64,000 nucleotides of DNA from assembly GCA_035079385.1 (NCBI GenBank), contig JAVHKY010000015.1, positions 1,736,001-1,800,000 on the forward strand, given 5' to 3'. This stretch comes from Aspidiotus rigidus (Eukaryota > Arthropoda > Insecta > Hemiptera > Diaspididae). The notes beneath the pieces are model-generated. The model ran no database searches. It was not told the DNA's origin and saw only the letters and a list, made by a program, of their open reading frames with translations. This document shows positions 22,655 to 34,029 of this stretch, piece after piece. Position numbers and translations under genes: made by a program. Numbering within the stretch: position 1 is the stretch's first letter; every line of letters begins with the position of its first letter.

Positions 22655-23109
22655 TTACAAAAGTAATTCATTAGAGAATTGGTACTTATTGTCGTCCTTT
22701 GTTTGTAAGTATCCTATTGCAGTAATAAAATCCAGAGGATTGGAATCTTCCCTTTGTGGTGACCTCTTCAATCGGTTGAATTGTTCTCTAAGACCAACAG
22801 CTAGATTGCCATTTGAAACATTTATTTGCCTCATTATAGCTCTTTGTGATGTCGGCTGTAGGGGAAGTACAGAACGAGTAATAGGTGTTGGTAAGGTATG
22901 GACAGATAGTCTCGCCGTGACACAATGATCTATACCACGGTATGTGTTTGAATTCAACTTCTTTCTTCGGAGCCTCCTAAAGCAAAGTTACAATGGATTA
23001 GAATATTTATTGAATTCTGAAAAATTATTTCTCGAGGAAATAACAAAACTTACTGATGTATAAAATCGTGTAATGGTACAAGCTCCAGCACCGACGAACT
23101 TAGCTGCAT
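22655..23109 (-). CDS. Two-exon small gene, family unknown
   Basis: Exon 23054-23109 starts at ATG (MQLSSSVLELVPLHDFIH) and ends at GTAAGT. After a 77-nt intron, exon 22655-22976 starts behind TTTGCTTTAG and is open for 107 residues to TAA (GLREQFNRLKRSPQREDSN, ending YQFSNELLL). The phase agrees (two bases plus one). The product of about 126 residues is basic, with no membrane segment. A plus-strand frame overlaps (22596-22928) and is judged a shadow because it lacks matching splice signals. No family is recognised. Confidence 0.42.
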
Positions 23110-26028
23110 TGAACAAATGAATTTCAATCCAGTTTATCAACATAAATTCAATTTCTACGGAATCATGAGATAGAAATGAAAATGCATACGGATATGATGA
23201 GGGAAAACGAATTTTGTGAAAGTATCTTCAGACTGGCAAATCTAGGAACAATTCTTATGCGAATCATCATTTCGATGGAGATGGGATGGAAATTTGAAAT
23301 ACAGATGAATTATAACGCAACACAATCGCACTTAAAATCGTAAAGTTTTAACAACATGGAACACAGTGCCAATTGAAGGAACAAAAAATTACGTGAAGGA
23401 CCAGATGGCACCGTGATAATGCAATGCCCGATGTAAGTCAATCTTGAAAATAGTATATAGATAGCGCTAGTGTACCGAGGCTGCATTGCTTGCTCCCTGT
23501 TTATTTTAGCATTAGAGAACAGAAAAGACCATGAAATTTTCATGACTCTTGTGCGCTTTGTCACAAAAAAAAATGACGAAAAAAAGATTGCACTGATAAT
23601 GAACTTATATTTGCAAATTCATAAAAATATCCATGTTCACGTTATGAATAAACATTTCTTTTCAAACTGCTTTTCAAATGAATGAAACCGTATATCCCCG
23701 AAATGCATAAGTATGGTTGTCAGGCATAGTCAAAGAGTATTTTGATGGTCTTGTGCGCACTGTGGTTAAGCGACGAAGTCCCTTCCCTATCATAAATGGT
23801 TCGAGAGTCGAAATTTTTCCAAGTTTTTGGTTGGACGATGCATGGCGAACGGCAATTTTTCTTCCCTGTGGAAACTTAGTTTATTTAAAGTCTATCACCG
23901 TGACATCACATCAACTGACAGAGTAAAAGTACCCATAATCCAATAATGAATTTTGTTTTATTTTAGGCTACAAGTGATGTAGAATCTATGAAACGTCTCG
24001 AGTAAATTTATTACCCCCCCCCCTTCCCCCTAGCTACCTTGCTCCGGGGCTGTAACAGTTGCTTCTGCGGTCTTTGCATATTTCGATTATTGGGGTTTAA
24101 AGCTTCACTAGAGGCCCTACTGAAAGGGTGAACAAAAGAACTTACGTATGTTTGTACATTGATTTTCAAACAGATCGGAGGGTATTTTGAAGCGAAAAGA
24201 CGTGGCGCCGGGAGGCAAAACGTGGGGCTTGAAAAAATGTTTACCTCCAAACTATATGAGAATACACAATAGTGACGCCCATAAAACAGGTTCCCTGTTT
24301 GCCTCAACTAACGAGGTCCGAGCGGCTCACAAAGTGGGCTGCGAGTTTTTTGTGGGATCGGCAGTTCACGTCGTTGTTAATACATATGTATGTAAGTCAT
24401 CTATGTTAGGGTACACGCTACAGATTACTCGTAGAAAGGCGACATCCATCGTTTGTCTTCGGCTCCTAGTGTGGATTGGAGGTTGAAAGAATCTAAATTT
24501 TCTCTTCGTATGTTGATACTTCGGAGAGCGGGAGCGGACATCTATTCCTGGTAATGACGGAACAGAAGATTTTTTTCAATATTCCCATTATCACTATAAT
24601 TGTGTCCAAAGTTGATGATATGGATTACAAAATGTATGCTTGTATTTGCTTTAAAAAATTATATCCGATTGATTTTGGTGATCGAAATTCCTCCATTTAA
24701 AAAGTATGGAACGAAAAGGTGAATTTCGTCAGGGCTACCAACTTCCCAACTCAAAGTTTAAACCCCAATTTCTCTGAATATTCCTATTTTAATATCATAT
24801 AGAATTGTATCGACTCAATCAGAAATGCATTGATGAATTACTATCAATTAAGCTTCTTTGATCCTTGAACAAATTCTAGGCGCACATCTTCAGGTATGAG
24901 ACTATAACTTGCCTCACAATAGCCATCCTCTAAATACTCCTAAGAGTTGATCCGTCTGAACAGGATCTTCTCTGGTCGAAAATGGCCGAAATTTCTATCA
25001 ATGCAGCACCGAATGGCTTATTTGGAAACCCATATGGCGAAGAACGGCGAATAGCCACTTCGTCATACTGTTCGGTCCACCAGGTACTTTGATCTGTTCC
25101 CGACGAATGTTCCGTATCCGATCTTTCGAGAACGGAGTTGGCGTATTCCACCAATCGAAACATTCCTCTAGCGATACATGTTTGAGTAAGTTGGGAATCC
25201 AATGAACCATTATTTTATTCATCAGTCCAATGTGACTCCTACCCATTCTGACCGTTTTGTCGCGCTGAGAAACGTCGACAAATTCGTTTTTATGTTTTAA
25301 GAAGGACAAGCGTGGACCCATTAGGTATGTACCCGGAGTTCAGCTCAAAGACGAAAACGTCCGCATCTTTGTTCCTGAATTGGGAAAAGTTGTCCCATAT
25401 TGACCCTGACGTTTTCACTCCCTTCCGTTTCCCCTAGCTTCAGAGTTCTGACGAGAGACACGCAAGAGAACTACGTGTCGCGTATTCTCAGTCTTTTCGT
25501 CAAAGTGAACATAATCAGGGACGGGCGGTGTCGTGATACATCCTGAGAAGCAACGCAGTCGTAATCATTTAAGAGGGGCCGATAGTCAAACCCGACCGAA
25601 TCTCGACTATCGACTTCTTCCGCCCAAGTCATTTGTGTGACCGACGGAACTGCGTTGGGGACGGGAGTATATGCTCCACTTGAAACTCCAGTATGTCCAG
25701 AAGTGAAGGCGAACCGTGACGTTCTGCCACACGAATTCATAGCGTTACAACACGCGAATGTAGCGATAATGACCGAAAAAAACAAATTTATGTACGGTGA
25801 AAGTACAATAAAAATCTTATTTTCTAATACCTTGTTCTACCATCTGATTTCATCAACGGGCGCTAAAGTGAGGTCCCACACTGCGGGCTGGTTCACCATG
25901 GTCTCCAGGTCTAGCATGAGAGATGGTGAATGTGGCAACCCTCTACCCAGTAGTGTGTCGTATTGCACCACACCGCGACACCTCTCTGTTCCATTCCTCC
26001 ATGGGTTTTCTTTAAGGTTGAGGTTATT
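23110..26028. other. Spacer with dispersed repeats and weak frames
   Basis: A CTCGAG-family unit lies at 23785-23830. An inverted CCCGGCGCC-type copy lies at 24180-24320, with GGCGCCGGGAGGCAAAACGT and AAACAGGTTCCCTGTTTGCC. Minus-strand frames at 24930-25321 (KTVRMGRSHIGLMNKIMVHW) and 25471-25785 read like protein but have no start context or splice partner; the latter has a hydrophobic lead without an ATG. None is called as a gene. Confidence 0.4.
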
Positions 26029-26168
26029 CGTAGGTACCGTACCGACGGCTAAAAAGGTTATTCGTAGGTACTATTAAAAACTTCAATTACAGTAAGAAGC
26101 TTAACATTAGATCATTTCTGCAAATCAAATACATCGGAAATAATTACAAATACATGAATACTACGCAC

Positions 26169-28496
26169 TTATGAGTGGCAAGATGGGCAGGTATCTAGGT
26201 CCACAATACACTCTTCATGCACGTGAACAGAGCAGCAGTCAGTTATGATGCTGTCATTGTTCAGGAGATCATGGCAAACGGAACACTTATCAGATCGGCG
26301 TCGTCTTTTTGGTTTACACGATTCGTTTTCTTACACCAATTTACGTTTCCGTATCTGTGGTAATGGTTTGGAAGTTCTATCCGCAGCCGACTTATTGAAT
26401 GCACAGAGCTGACGGACCGCACGTTTTGGTCGTCCTCTGGCTTTGATTTTCGTTTTAAACTGCAAGTTTTGGTACTTGCTCTTTGAGGAGCCCTCTGCCA
26501 CCCTATTTTCTTCCTCTAGATTCTTTTCTTCCATCCCCGTTACATCAGTGGGTGGAGGTGGAGGGGGAACAATAGAAGAGCCCTCTGCCGCACCAGATCC
26601 TTCTGTTATGTGATTTGCAGCGTGCTCGAATGCGCAGTTGATGGCTTTTCCTTCTCTAACCAAATCCTCAATCTTCCTCTACCTTGTAAGTAAGATTTGA
26701 ATTGATCGGTTCCATGGCTAGATGCGATGAAAGCGATGTTCAGGACTACAGGTAGAATGAGGAATGCCCAAAACTTTCTCCGTGCATTGGACCTCCTGAG
26801 GAACTTCTTCAGATGCAAAATTTTCCATGTCGAGAGGCGTACAGCTTTCGTTTGATGTACTCTTGTAGTATCGAGCATGAAACAACGATAGTTCGAAGAG
26901 CGGAAGCGAGGAAGCTTCTCGCTTGAAGATCACATGGCGGCACGGTGACTGGTGTTGACAGTAGAATGTACACACACATTCTGTGCATGAAGTACAGTAG
27001 ATTTTCTCATCATTTTCATACCTCTCTAGAATACCATCAGTTACAACACTCAGATTCGGTTGCCTCTCCTCCAGCGCTTTCAACGCTCTATAGAACAATT
27101 TACATCCGCGTTCATTAAGACTTAAGGAAGCAGCCTCATTTAACACGCTAATACGAGGGTCAGTATCATGTATTTTGAAAGACTTTAAACTTGCGGTCAT
27201 TGTTGCTTGTGTGATTCGTTGGTCACAAAAAGCAATTAGATGCATCACACTCTGCTCAATTGCTGGGAGAGAGGGAAAACGCGCTTTAATACTTTGCTTC
27301 AAGGTCCAAAACGACCTTTCAATTCGATTATTGGTATTGTCCCCGAGTGTCGGTAGGTTTTGACGATAGAACGCGACCCACATTTCTCTGCAAGTATGCC
27401 AGTTGTTTCTGAAGTGATCCTCTAGTAGAACATAAATTTTGTTGACTCGAACTTGAACAGCCTTCGAAGCTATGAGGAATTCTGTTTTCTTTGTTTTGTA
27501 ATCTTCTTCAGAGCGAGCGTACATCGCAGATTTAAACTTCTTCATTAAGTCATTTTTTTCTTCGACGTTCACTAAAGCAGTTGCAATCATGTTCTTCAAA
27601 TACTTGATTACGTGAAAATTGCACAGTATTATGGTGGCTGTCGAGAAGATTTCACGCAGGACGGCTATTTCTGTGAAATCTTTGTCCACTATGAAAACGG
27701 TAACTGACTGAGAACACATTCTTTTGAAGAACAGAAAAGCAGATCTGAAAATTGCAGTTGTCTCTTCAGATAAGAAAGCTAAGGCGCCCATTTCACTCTT
27801 GTTTGTATTTGAGTTAAGGTAGCAAAATCCGCAAACCTTATATTTGGACGAATCGAGGTCAAAGGATGTGTCCACTTGCACAACAGTGCAACTAGAATCT
27901 AGGAAAGCTTTATGCATAACGTGAGATGATATAAAGAGGACTATCACATTACGCGCAGTGTCCAATTCATACTCCACAATGCCTCCCTCGCTCTCAATTT
28001 GCTCCAAAAAGTTTTGCAGCAAAGTGCTGTTACTTGTAGCAGGGGTTAACTTCTGTACGAATTTTTTGCGTGGAGAGACTTTTATCGAATTTATTCTGTA
28101 TTACTCGCGAAATCTGGCTCACCTTGCAATTTGCATCATATAGGTCAGCTAAGACGCCCTTTTCATTTTCGTCTACATCGCACACCCGAACGCTTTTTCA
28201 CTAATCTTGTGATTGTGTACCACATTAACGGATGTTATTCTAACAATTGATGAATTGGCGGGCTTGAAGCATGTTATCTTTGCTGTACATGCTAGGTAAT
28301 TGTATCGTAGATTAGTTCGTTTACCTGTGCTGCTTGATGCGCGCTCAATACCATGTCGGCAGTGAAGGGTTACCTGTTTCTTGTTATTGGTCGTCACAAT
28401 GAAGGGTTGGTGATTCTCCTTACAAAACTTATGAAATTCACTGAGAAATACTTCATAATTAGCAAACTCTTTCCCAACAGTGCTGAAGGAATTCAT
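26169..28496 (-). pseudogene. MULE/ZSWIM3-like transposase, several breaks
   Basis: Order of parts from 28496 down: a FAR1/FLYWCH-like N-terminal zinc domain with HNH (VVHNHKISE); the transposase core, open for 434 codons from 28022 to 26718; then a basic tail and a RING-like finger ending at TAA 26169-26171. In the core, catalytic acids are expected at VVQVDTSFDLD, TVFIVDKDFTE and NNRIERSFW, and a SWIM finger CVC-x9-CRH follows. The tail has ARGRPKRAVRQLCAFNK and, after a TAA at 26331-26333, CSVCHDLL..CPSCH. Breaks are frameshifts near 28190 and 28050, a frame change near 26700 and that TAA. Such proteins cut and paste their own element in the nucleus. This copy is very probably inactive. 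Confidence 0.85.
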
Positions 28497-29100
28497 TGCA
28501 TCTGTTCACAATCAGTAGCGATACAAAAGTAAACAGTATGAATGTATTTGAATCTACAAAATGCATTGTTAGTCACTCTGTAGATTCATTCATGTTCAGT
28601 CTGGCTCTTCCGTACGTTTCTTCACACATGTGACTTGCTCGGCAGAGACAGAGCTTATCCGTAAACGCAGGTTTCACGCAAAACGCCTTTAAAGTGTAGA
28701 ATTACAAATACAGTACATAGTAGTATTTCATATTATTCATGGTACCACAGGTTAACATTCGAGAAAAAACAATTAAATAAAAAATGAATTTTCAGTTAAT
28801 CATGGAATAATTGCACGACTACATTAATTGCACTAGCCAGGGACATTTTTCTAACATAATAGGCGACTTCTCGCCGTAGTCGTAGAGCAATTCTTCTCCG
28901 ACGTAGATGTTTCTTGTTGCTCTAAAAATTAACCGGATTCTACTGATCTCACATACTTCTGCCTTCAAATTCGCTTCTTTTCTCGAATGATTGATCAGGC
29001 GGCCTAATCGACCGTCGTCTTCTGATGCGTCAATACTGAAACATGATCAAATTTATCAGTCAACTCAAGTATTATGACACTTCTAGAATTGGGTTTGTAG

Positions 29101-29410
29101 GTGAGTGGGAGAGGGAAAGGAACCTGCCTATCGTATTCCTGGTGAAATTTCATACATTACCAATGTGCTAAACAATACTCCAGTCCATTAGCCGAGGAGA
29201 TCGTCCCAAATGGACGTTTTGTGAAAGATATTCCTGAAGATGGCCAGAAGTTGTATTACACTGGTGTGGGCTTTCGTTCGGTTCATTGAAAAAAACGGTC
29301 ATTTGGGGCGATGTCCTCGGATAATGGACTGGCGAATTGTTTAGCATGTTGGTCTAGTATGGAATTTCACCAGGAATACGATAGGCAAGTTTGTTGCCCT
29401 CTCCCACTTA
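29101..29410. repeat. Foldback (hairpin) repeat
   Basis: Left arm 29101-29214 (GTGAGTGGGAGAGGGAAAGG.., later CCAGTCCATTAGCCGAGGAG) is the imperfect reverse complement of right arm 29298-29410 (..TCCTCGGATAATGGACTGG, ending CCCTCTCCCACTTA). About 85 bp separate the arms. It sits directly inside the right end of the MULE. Confidence 0.8.
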
Positions 29411-29689
29411 CGAATAACCTTTTTAGCCGTCGTACGGTACCTACGTATAAACACATCGTTTCTTTAATTACATAATTGTTGATATTCTGCCGCGTAATGG
29501 TGGCTCAATGGCCGAAATCAGTCGGTTGTGCTATCCTTACGACCATGACTATCAACCAGTTTCACCACATTTTTTCGAAACGACAAATTTTTAGATTTTA
29601 TTACAACGATTCCAAAATGTTGACATTGCGCTGTAAGTCTTGAATATTCTAACACAGGCTCAGTACTACATTCCGTCGCCACCGCTTCT

Positions 29690-30100
29690 ATGCGCAACTG
29701 TGAATCAGCCTCTTTTTTGCAGGGGCTGCCTTAACTTTCTTCCCCAAGGCGAGCTCAGTTAAGGTTATTTCCATGTACCCCTGTTCCAGGGTGCTTGGAA
29801 GCGGTTGTGTCACCCTTCCGAGATGTTGTTGGTACGGTGCGCTTTGTCGATGGCGGTCTGGTATTGGTCCCATAACGTGGGGGGTATCTTGATGGTATGG
29901 CTGTTCGACGGCCGCGATCTTGGCCTCGAGCTGGCCTGCCGACGATGAAAACAAATCATTGAATTTGAGCGTTCTGAATTGAAAATGACATACATGAATT
30001 CGGTTCTTGGAATTCTGGTATACTTGGAATGAAAACTTACCCAAGGAATACAGAAAACCGGTCCAAACTGGGCCTCCTTCCCACCGCCGTTCTCTGTCTC
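29690..30100 (-). pseudogene. MULE transposase C-terminal remnant
   Basis: PPTLWDQYQTAIDKAHRTNN followed by ISEG-stop-HNRFQ matches the conserved end of FLYWCH-type MULE transposases, as in the copy at 57.6-59.1 kb, where the same site reads ASEGWHNRF; the Trp has become TGA. Then, in another frame, EITLTELALGKKVKAAPAKK, again shared with that copy (TSLAELSLGRKVNA). A possible intron (GTAAGT near 30040, TCGGCAG near 29945) joins an upstream piece with EAQFGPVFCIPW. Clearly dead. Confidence 0.7.
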
Positions 30101-32095
30101 TTCGGTCTTGGTATCAACAGTCCATCAATTCATCAATTCTTGTCACATTGCTCCATCATTTGATTCTGTTACATATCATACAATTTACTCCGTACTTATC
30201 TTTCAAATATATACCAATATTCGGCCCATCTCCCGTAATTTGTTGGAAGCCGTTCTCCTTATACGGGGATGAATTTGTCTGCAGTGAATTTACTCAAATA
30301 ATCTTCGACATAAGTCAGCACAACGGGGTCTGACTTGGAAGAAAAAGACTAGCGGTCAGCCTGCATGTGTGGAAATACCACCGACTTGACCACTATATCT
30401 TTAAAAACCCTCCCCATGCTGCCTCAAAAAATGGTGGAACTCCTTCCAGAAGTCTCGTTGGTCTGTTCATAAACTTTTGAGCATTTCTTCACGTGTTTAC
30501 GAAGTGAGCTCTTGAAAAATCGTATCCTGTAAGGTGAATGATCGCGAAAGGTTCCTTATAGCTTATACATTTGGATGTATCTTGAGACCTGTAATGATAA
30601 TTATAGCTTATTACGTTCATCTTGATTGTAGTAATTCATGTGAATCAATTCTTACGTCGCGTTCCATTTAATTGTGTGCAACATGTTGTGGTCCTGCTGG
30701 AGTTTTTATTTAATTGTGATTTTACGTTGGCTGTTGCGTGTTTGCTGGTAGAGTATGTCCCCAGTTGGTCGGCTAATGAAAGTTCATGGCGAATTTGCGA
30801 GAATCCGCAAAATGTTTGTGTGAGTTTTGTTGCCGGTGGCGTGGCGCGGCAGCTAAAGGACTCGGCACCCCTTTACATTCGTGCCTATAAATAATGCGAA
30901 AAATATTTTACAATTATTGTCCGTCATTGTGTCCGGTTAAAATATTGCATTACGTTTTTATTTTTGCTTTTTCGTTCTTTTTTTTTTTTTTTTTTTTTTC
31001 AAATGAATTCTACAAAACAGCGCGAAAAATGATTTACGGTGTTGAACACCGTTACTTTTTCATGGGGAAAAAAAAGTGAAACGGAGAAGACTGTAACGAG
31101 TTCCAAAGCTTTGAGAGGCGACATCTGCTTATACAGAATGCTTTGGCGCGTTTTTAATAGGCAGACTAGATACGATTTTCGATTTTGCGCCAGAATGCGC
31201 GTTAGATTTTTAAATGTAGTTTCCGGTTTCGAAGGTGATATTACTTTTTCGGTTTTCAGAAGCTTACATTATTTCTAAAAGGGGCTGATGGTCTTTTCAG
31301 CTCATTTTGATCTATTTAAACGAGAAATGATTTACTTTTTTTTGTGTTTTTCATTCTTTTTGGTGAAATCGTTCATGGTATCTGGTACAAAGTACATTCC
31401 TCGAATCGACATTCTGTGTTTCTTTTGTGCGTTTTTTTTTTTTTTTTCCCTTTCCCTCTTATTTTCTCTGCAACAATCGTTGACAAGCATTTGGAGCTAC
31501 TTTAAGGCTATCTTCTCTATTTCACCTTTCGCCACACATTTCAGTCTTAGAAGTACTTGAAAATGAAAATCTAAGTAAGTAATTTTAGGGGCAGGAATTA
31601 TTATATCATCAAGAGTTCACATCTTGGCTGTCGTTTGAAGTTGTTTCTTATAGTTTGGAAAAGCTAATATAATATTTTTCATTACTATTTGCGAGGGTGG
31701 CAGCTTCTCTAGCTATTGAATCAATTACATAATTTCGAATGGAAATAAACGAGATGAAAGGAAATAAATTTCATTACCTTTTATTACATGTCGTCGTCTA
31801 AAGAATACAAATGCGCGAGCCCTGTCGACTAGAATAGTCAATGACGAGCGGTAGAACACAACTGAAAAAGAAGAGGATCAATTACATAATTCTTGAGTAG
31901 ACGAACTTGACCGGGGATCCATAATATGAATATGACTTTAATGCTATTGGAGGTCAACGTCTGGAGCGTCCTTGTGCAATAGGGTTTTTAGAATACGATC
32001 TTTGAAAGTGTAAAGTGAAGAAAACGAGTCTGACGAAGCACGTGGGGGACGTTGGGAAAGAAGATGTGCCATCAGTTCTGCGATGAATGTGGAGG
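30101..32095. other. Spacer, no gene recognised
   Basis: Poly-T tracts at about 30979-30999 and 31433-31447 and moderately CpG-rich sequence at 30620-31260. Open frames here are short and lack splice pairs or motifs. Confidence 0.5.
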
Positions 32096-32658
32096 CTATA
32101 TTATGGATTCGGTGGTATCACCCCCAGAATATGAACTTCCAAAGTTTTTATACTTGGTATATTTATCGCGCTGAGGCAGTTTGTTAGTGATGGAAGCTGG
32201 TAACATAATATTAACAATGGCTGCGATGGGAAACGTTTTATCCACGAACCAGATCTCATTGAGGATACTTTCAAACGAATTCTTTATGCCTGAATAGCGT
32301 GCTTTTCGGGTAGTGGTGGTAACACATTCGATTCTCTTTCCACCATCCTTGGGGAACTCGATAAACACATTTTGATAAGGCCGACTCTCATTAATTGTCA
32401 TAAAGAATTCTCCAATTAGAGATTTGAAGATTGTGGATTTCGCGATACGTACACCATCTTTGGTGAAAAGTTTGAGTTGTTTGATAGAACTATCTTCCGC
32501 AATTATAGCCGACTCTAAATCCCCTACTGTCTTCTTCGGGTATACTGTGAAACGGCATTTTTTGTTGCTTGAAGGTAAACTTGTTACAAAGTGAATACAT
32601 TCCTCACCGTACTCGAAAGTGATGAGTTGATCCATCGCTTTGTTTGTCAAAGTTTCAA
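32096..32658 (-). CDS. MCU N-terminal-domain-like protein lacking the pore
   Basis: The frame begins after an ATTCTTCTTCAG acceptor at 32658 and stops at 32096 (about 187 codons). Residues about 10-90 match the N-terminal regulatory domain of the mitochondrial calcium uniporter: ITFEYGE, then SLPSSNKKCRFTVYP, TVGDLESAIIAEDSSI and KDGVRIAKSTIF, against the family pattern LPSxxxxCxF..VG..EDxxI..DGVRxAxST. The remaining 90 residues show no coiled coil, no membrane helix and no DIME selectivity motif, so it cannot form a channel. It could be an exon of a diverged paralogue, a regulatory-domain-only protein or a pseudogene. An upstream exon is expected, since the first codon is split by the intron, and was not found. 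Confidence 0.65.
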
Positions 32659-32944
32659 CTGAAGAAGAATTACGACTGCATAAGAGGTGATTAGGATATT
32701 TAATTCGCGAATTTATGTTAGTAGGAATATAAAAATAATGATACGGTCTCTACACAACGGGAACAATTATCAATTCAAAATCTTTATTATATCAGAGGAA
32801 TATTCTCTGAATCATAATTTTTTAACCAGGTTTATCTACTTTCCTTTTTCTGCAGATTTATGTCTTTGAATTATAAGACACTCTAGTGAATGATACAATA
32901 ATATGAGGAACTAGGACTCGCAATCACTGTATCAAACCACTAGC

Positions 32945-33160
32945 CTAGCCCATCATAGATGGGGCGCCGTCAGTTACTAGCAGTCAGATCTTATTGAGAT
33001 CAAATCCGTTGTCACGAAAGAATTTTTCGACCGTTTGGAATATATTAGAGCCTGTAGCATGCCCTGCCATTGGTAATAAAGCTAGCAGTTTTTCTCGAAA
33101 GCAGCCACCGTCAAAAAAATTTTCTGGCAGAACCAAATAAATAAGATCATGTTTCATGTG
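32945..33160 (-). pseudogene. hAT (ZBED5/GTF2I-repeat-like) transposase fragment
   Basis: The minus-strand frame contains EKLLALLPMAGHATGSNIFQ, then VEKFFRDNGFDLNKI-stop-LLVTDGAPSMMG-stop. This is the conserved block around the second catalytic region of domesticated and active hAT transposases of the ZBED5/SCAND3 type (family pattern LLPMxGxTxGxxIF..DGAPxMxG). Two stops and missing flanks show it is a relic. Confidence 0.7.
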
Positions 33161-33244
33161 TAACGTAATTTATGTTCGTCGACTTTCATAGTATGTTAGT
33201 CTAGCCGAAAGGATGATTCAGATTCAAGAATCGTTTTGCAAATT

Positions 33245-33568
33245 CTATATCAATAGAAGTTGTTGGTGGAACAGAAACTGTAGAACAGGGTACTGGCGAG
33301 ATACTCGCTTTCTCTCAGCATCCCTATTTCGCTGTCCAGTATTGGCGCTCTGGCGAGATACTCGCTTTCTTTCGCCATCCCTTTTTCGCTGTCCAGTAGG
33401 GGCGCTCTGGCGAGATACTCGCTTCCTTTCAGCATCCCTCTTTCTCTGTTCAGTAGTGGCGCTCTGGCGATATACTCGCATTTTCGTAGCATTCTGCTGT
33501 CGCTGTTCATGAGTTCGTAATTTCTTGGTAACACTAGATGGACCTGCGACGTCAGCAGAACCTTCCAT
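33245..33568 (-). CDS. Arg-rich protein with 19-residue tandem repeats
   Basis: ATG at 33568, or after it, opens a 107-codon frame with about 3.5 copies of a unit like RVSRQSAPTGQRKRDGERK (19 residues, 57 bp at DNA level). The repeat resembles Arg/Glu-rich tandem units seen in STPR-type DNA-binding proteins and in leaders of some Helitron proteins, though the STPR unit is 23 residues. It is preceded by GPSSVTKKLRTHEQRQQN. The region after the repeats (to 33245) loses the pattern. It is a gene or transposon fragment, or simply a coding-compatible minisatellite. Confidence 0.4.
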   Translation of the reverse strand: MEGSADVAGPSSVTKKLRTHEQRQQNATKMRVYRQSATTEQRKRDAERKRVSRQSAPTGQRKRDGERKRVSRQSANTGQRNRDAERKRVSRQYPVLQFLFHQQLLLI

Positions 33569-34029
33569 TTCTACCCATATTCATCACCATCATTTTCTTC
33601 CTTGGTATATTACTCATATCAACCAACTCTCAAGATTTCGTCCTCAGATTTTGAAGCTGTCGAACTCGTACTCGTATAATCCATCGGTTTCACAATGTAA
33701 TAATCTTCACTCGATTTTGTATAAACCATTTCCACGAACTTGTGAAGTTGAATCTGGTTTATTATTCACTTCACCTACAGTAAAAACATTATTACCATCT
33801 ATGTACTTGTTTTTGAACAATTTTATGGCGCTCTTACAGGCTCTTGGGGCTCCTTTTTTTGTTGTATTTTTCCGGTCCCGCGGACCGTTTTCCCCGGGAT
33901 GCTCAGGTCGACTCGCCCGTGAGTTTTACGGACATGGTCGCGAGATGTAGACACAGCATCTATGGTGTACGGACAGATCAGCTTACATCAACTACTATCG
34001 AGATCTGTATCTGATTGAATACTTTAATC

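Larger units (their letters stand above)
26029..29445 (-). mobile_element. MULE DNA transposon with terminal inverted repeats
   Basis: The left end, 26029-26066 (CGTAGGTACCGTACCGACGG..), is the near-perfect reverse complement of the right end, 29409-29445 (..CCGTCGTACGGTACCTACG), differing by one base in a run. Between them lies a single decayed MULE-type transposase on the minus strand. A second word CGTAGGTAC follows the left repeat. An 8-9 bp target duplication was not clear. The 317-bp foldback at 29101-29410 abuts the right end. Confidence 0.7.

Noticed and set aside
25471..25785. Possible secreted protein, hydrophobic lead then Thr/Ser-rich
   Set aside because: There is no ATG before the hydrophobic part and no acceptor that would supply one.
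33525..33950. 141-codon plus-strand frame
   Set aside because: Overlaps the start of the minus-strand repeat frame and lacks any motif; taken as a chance frame.
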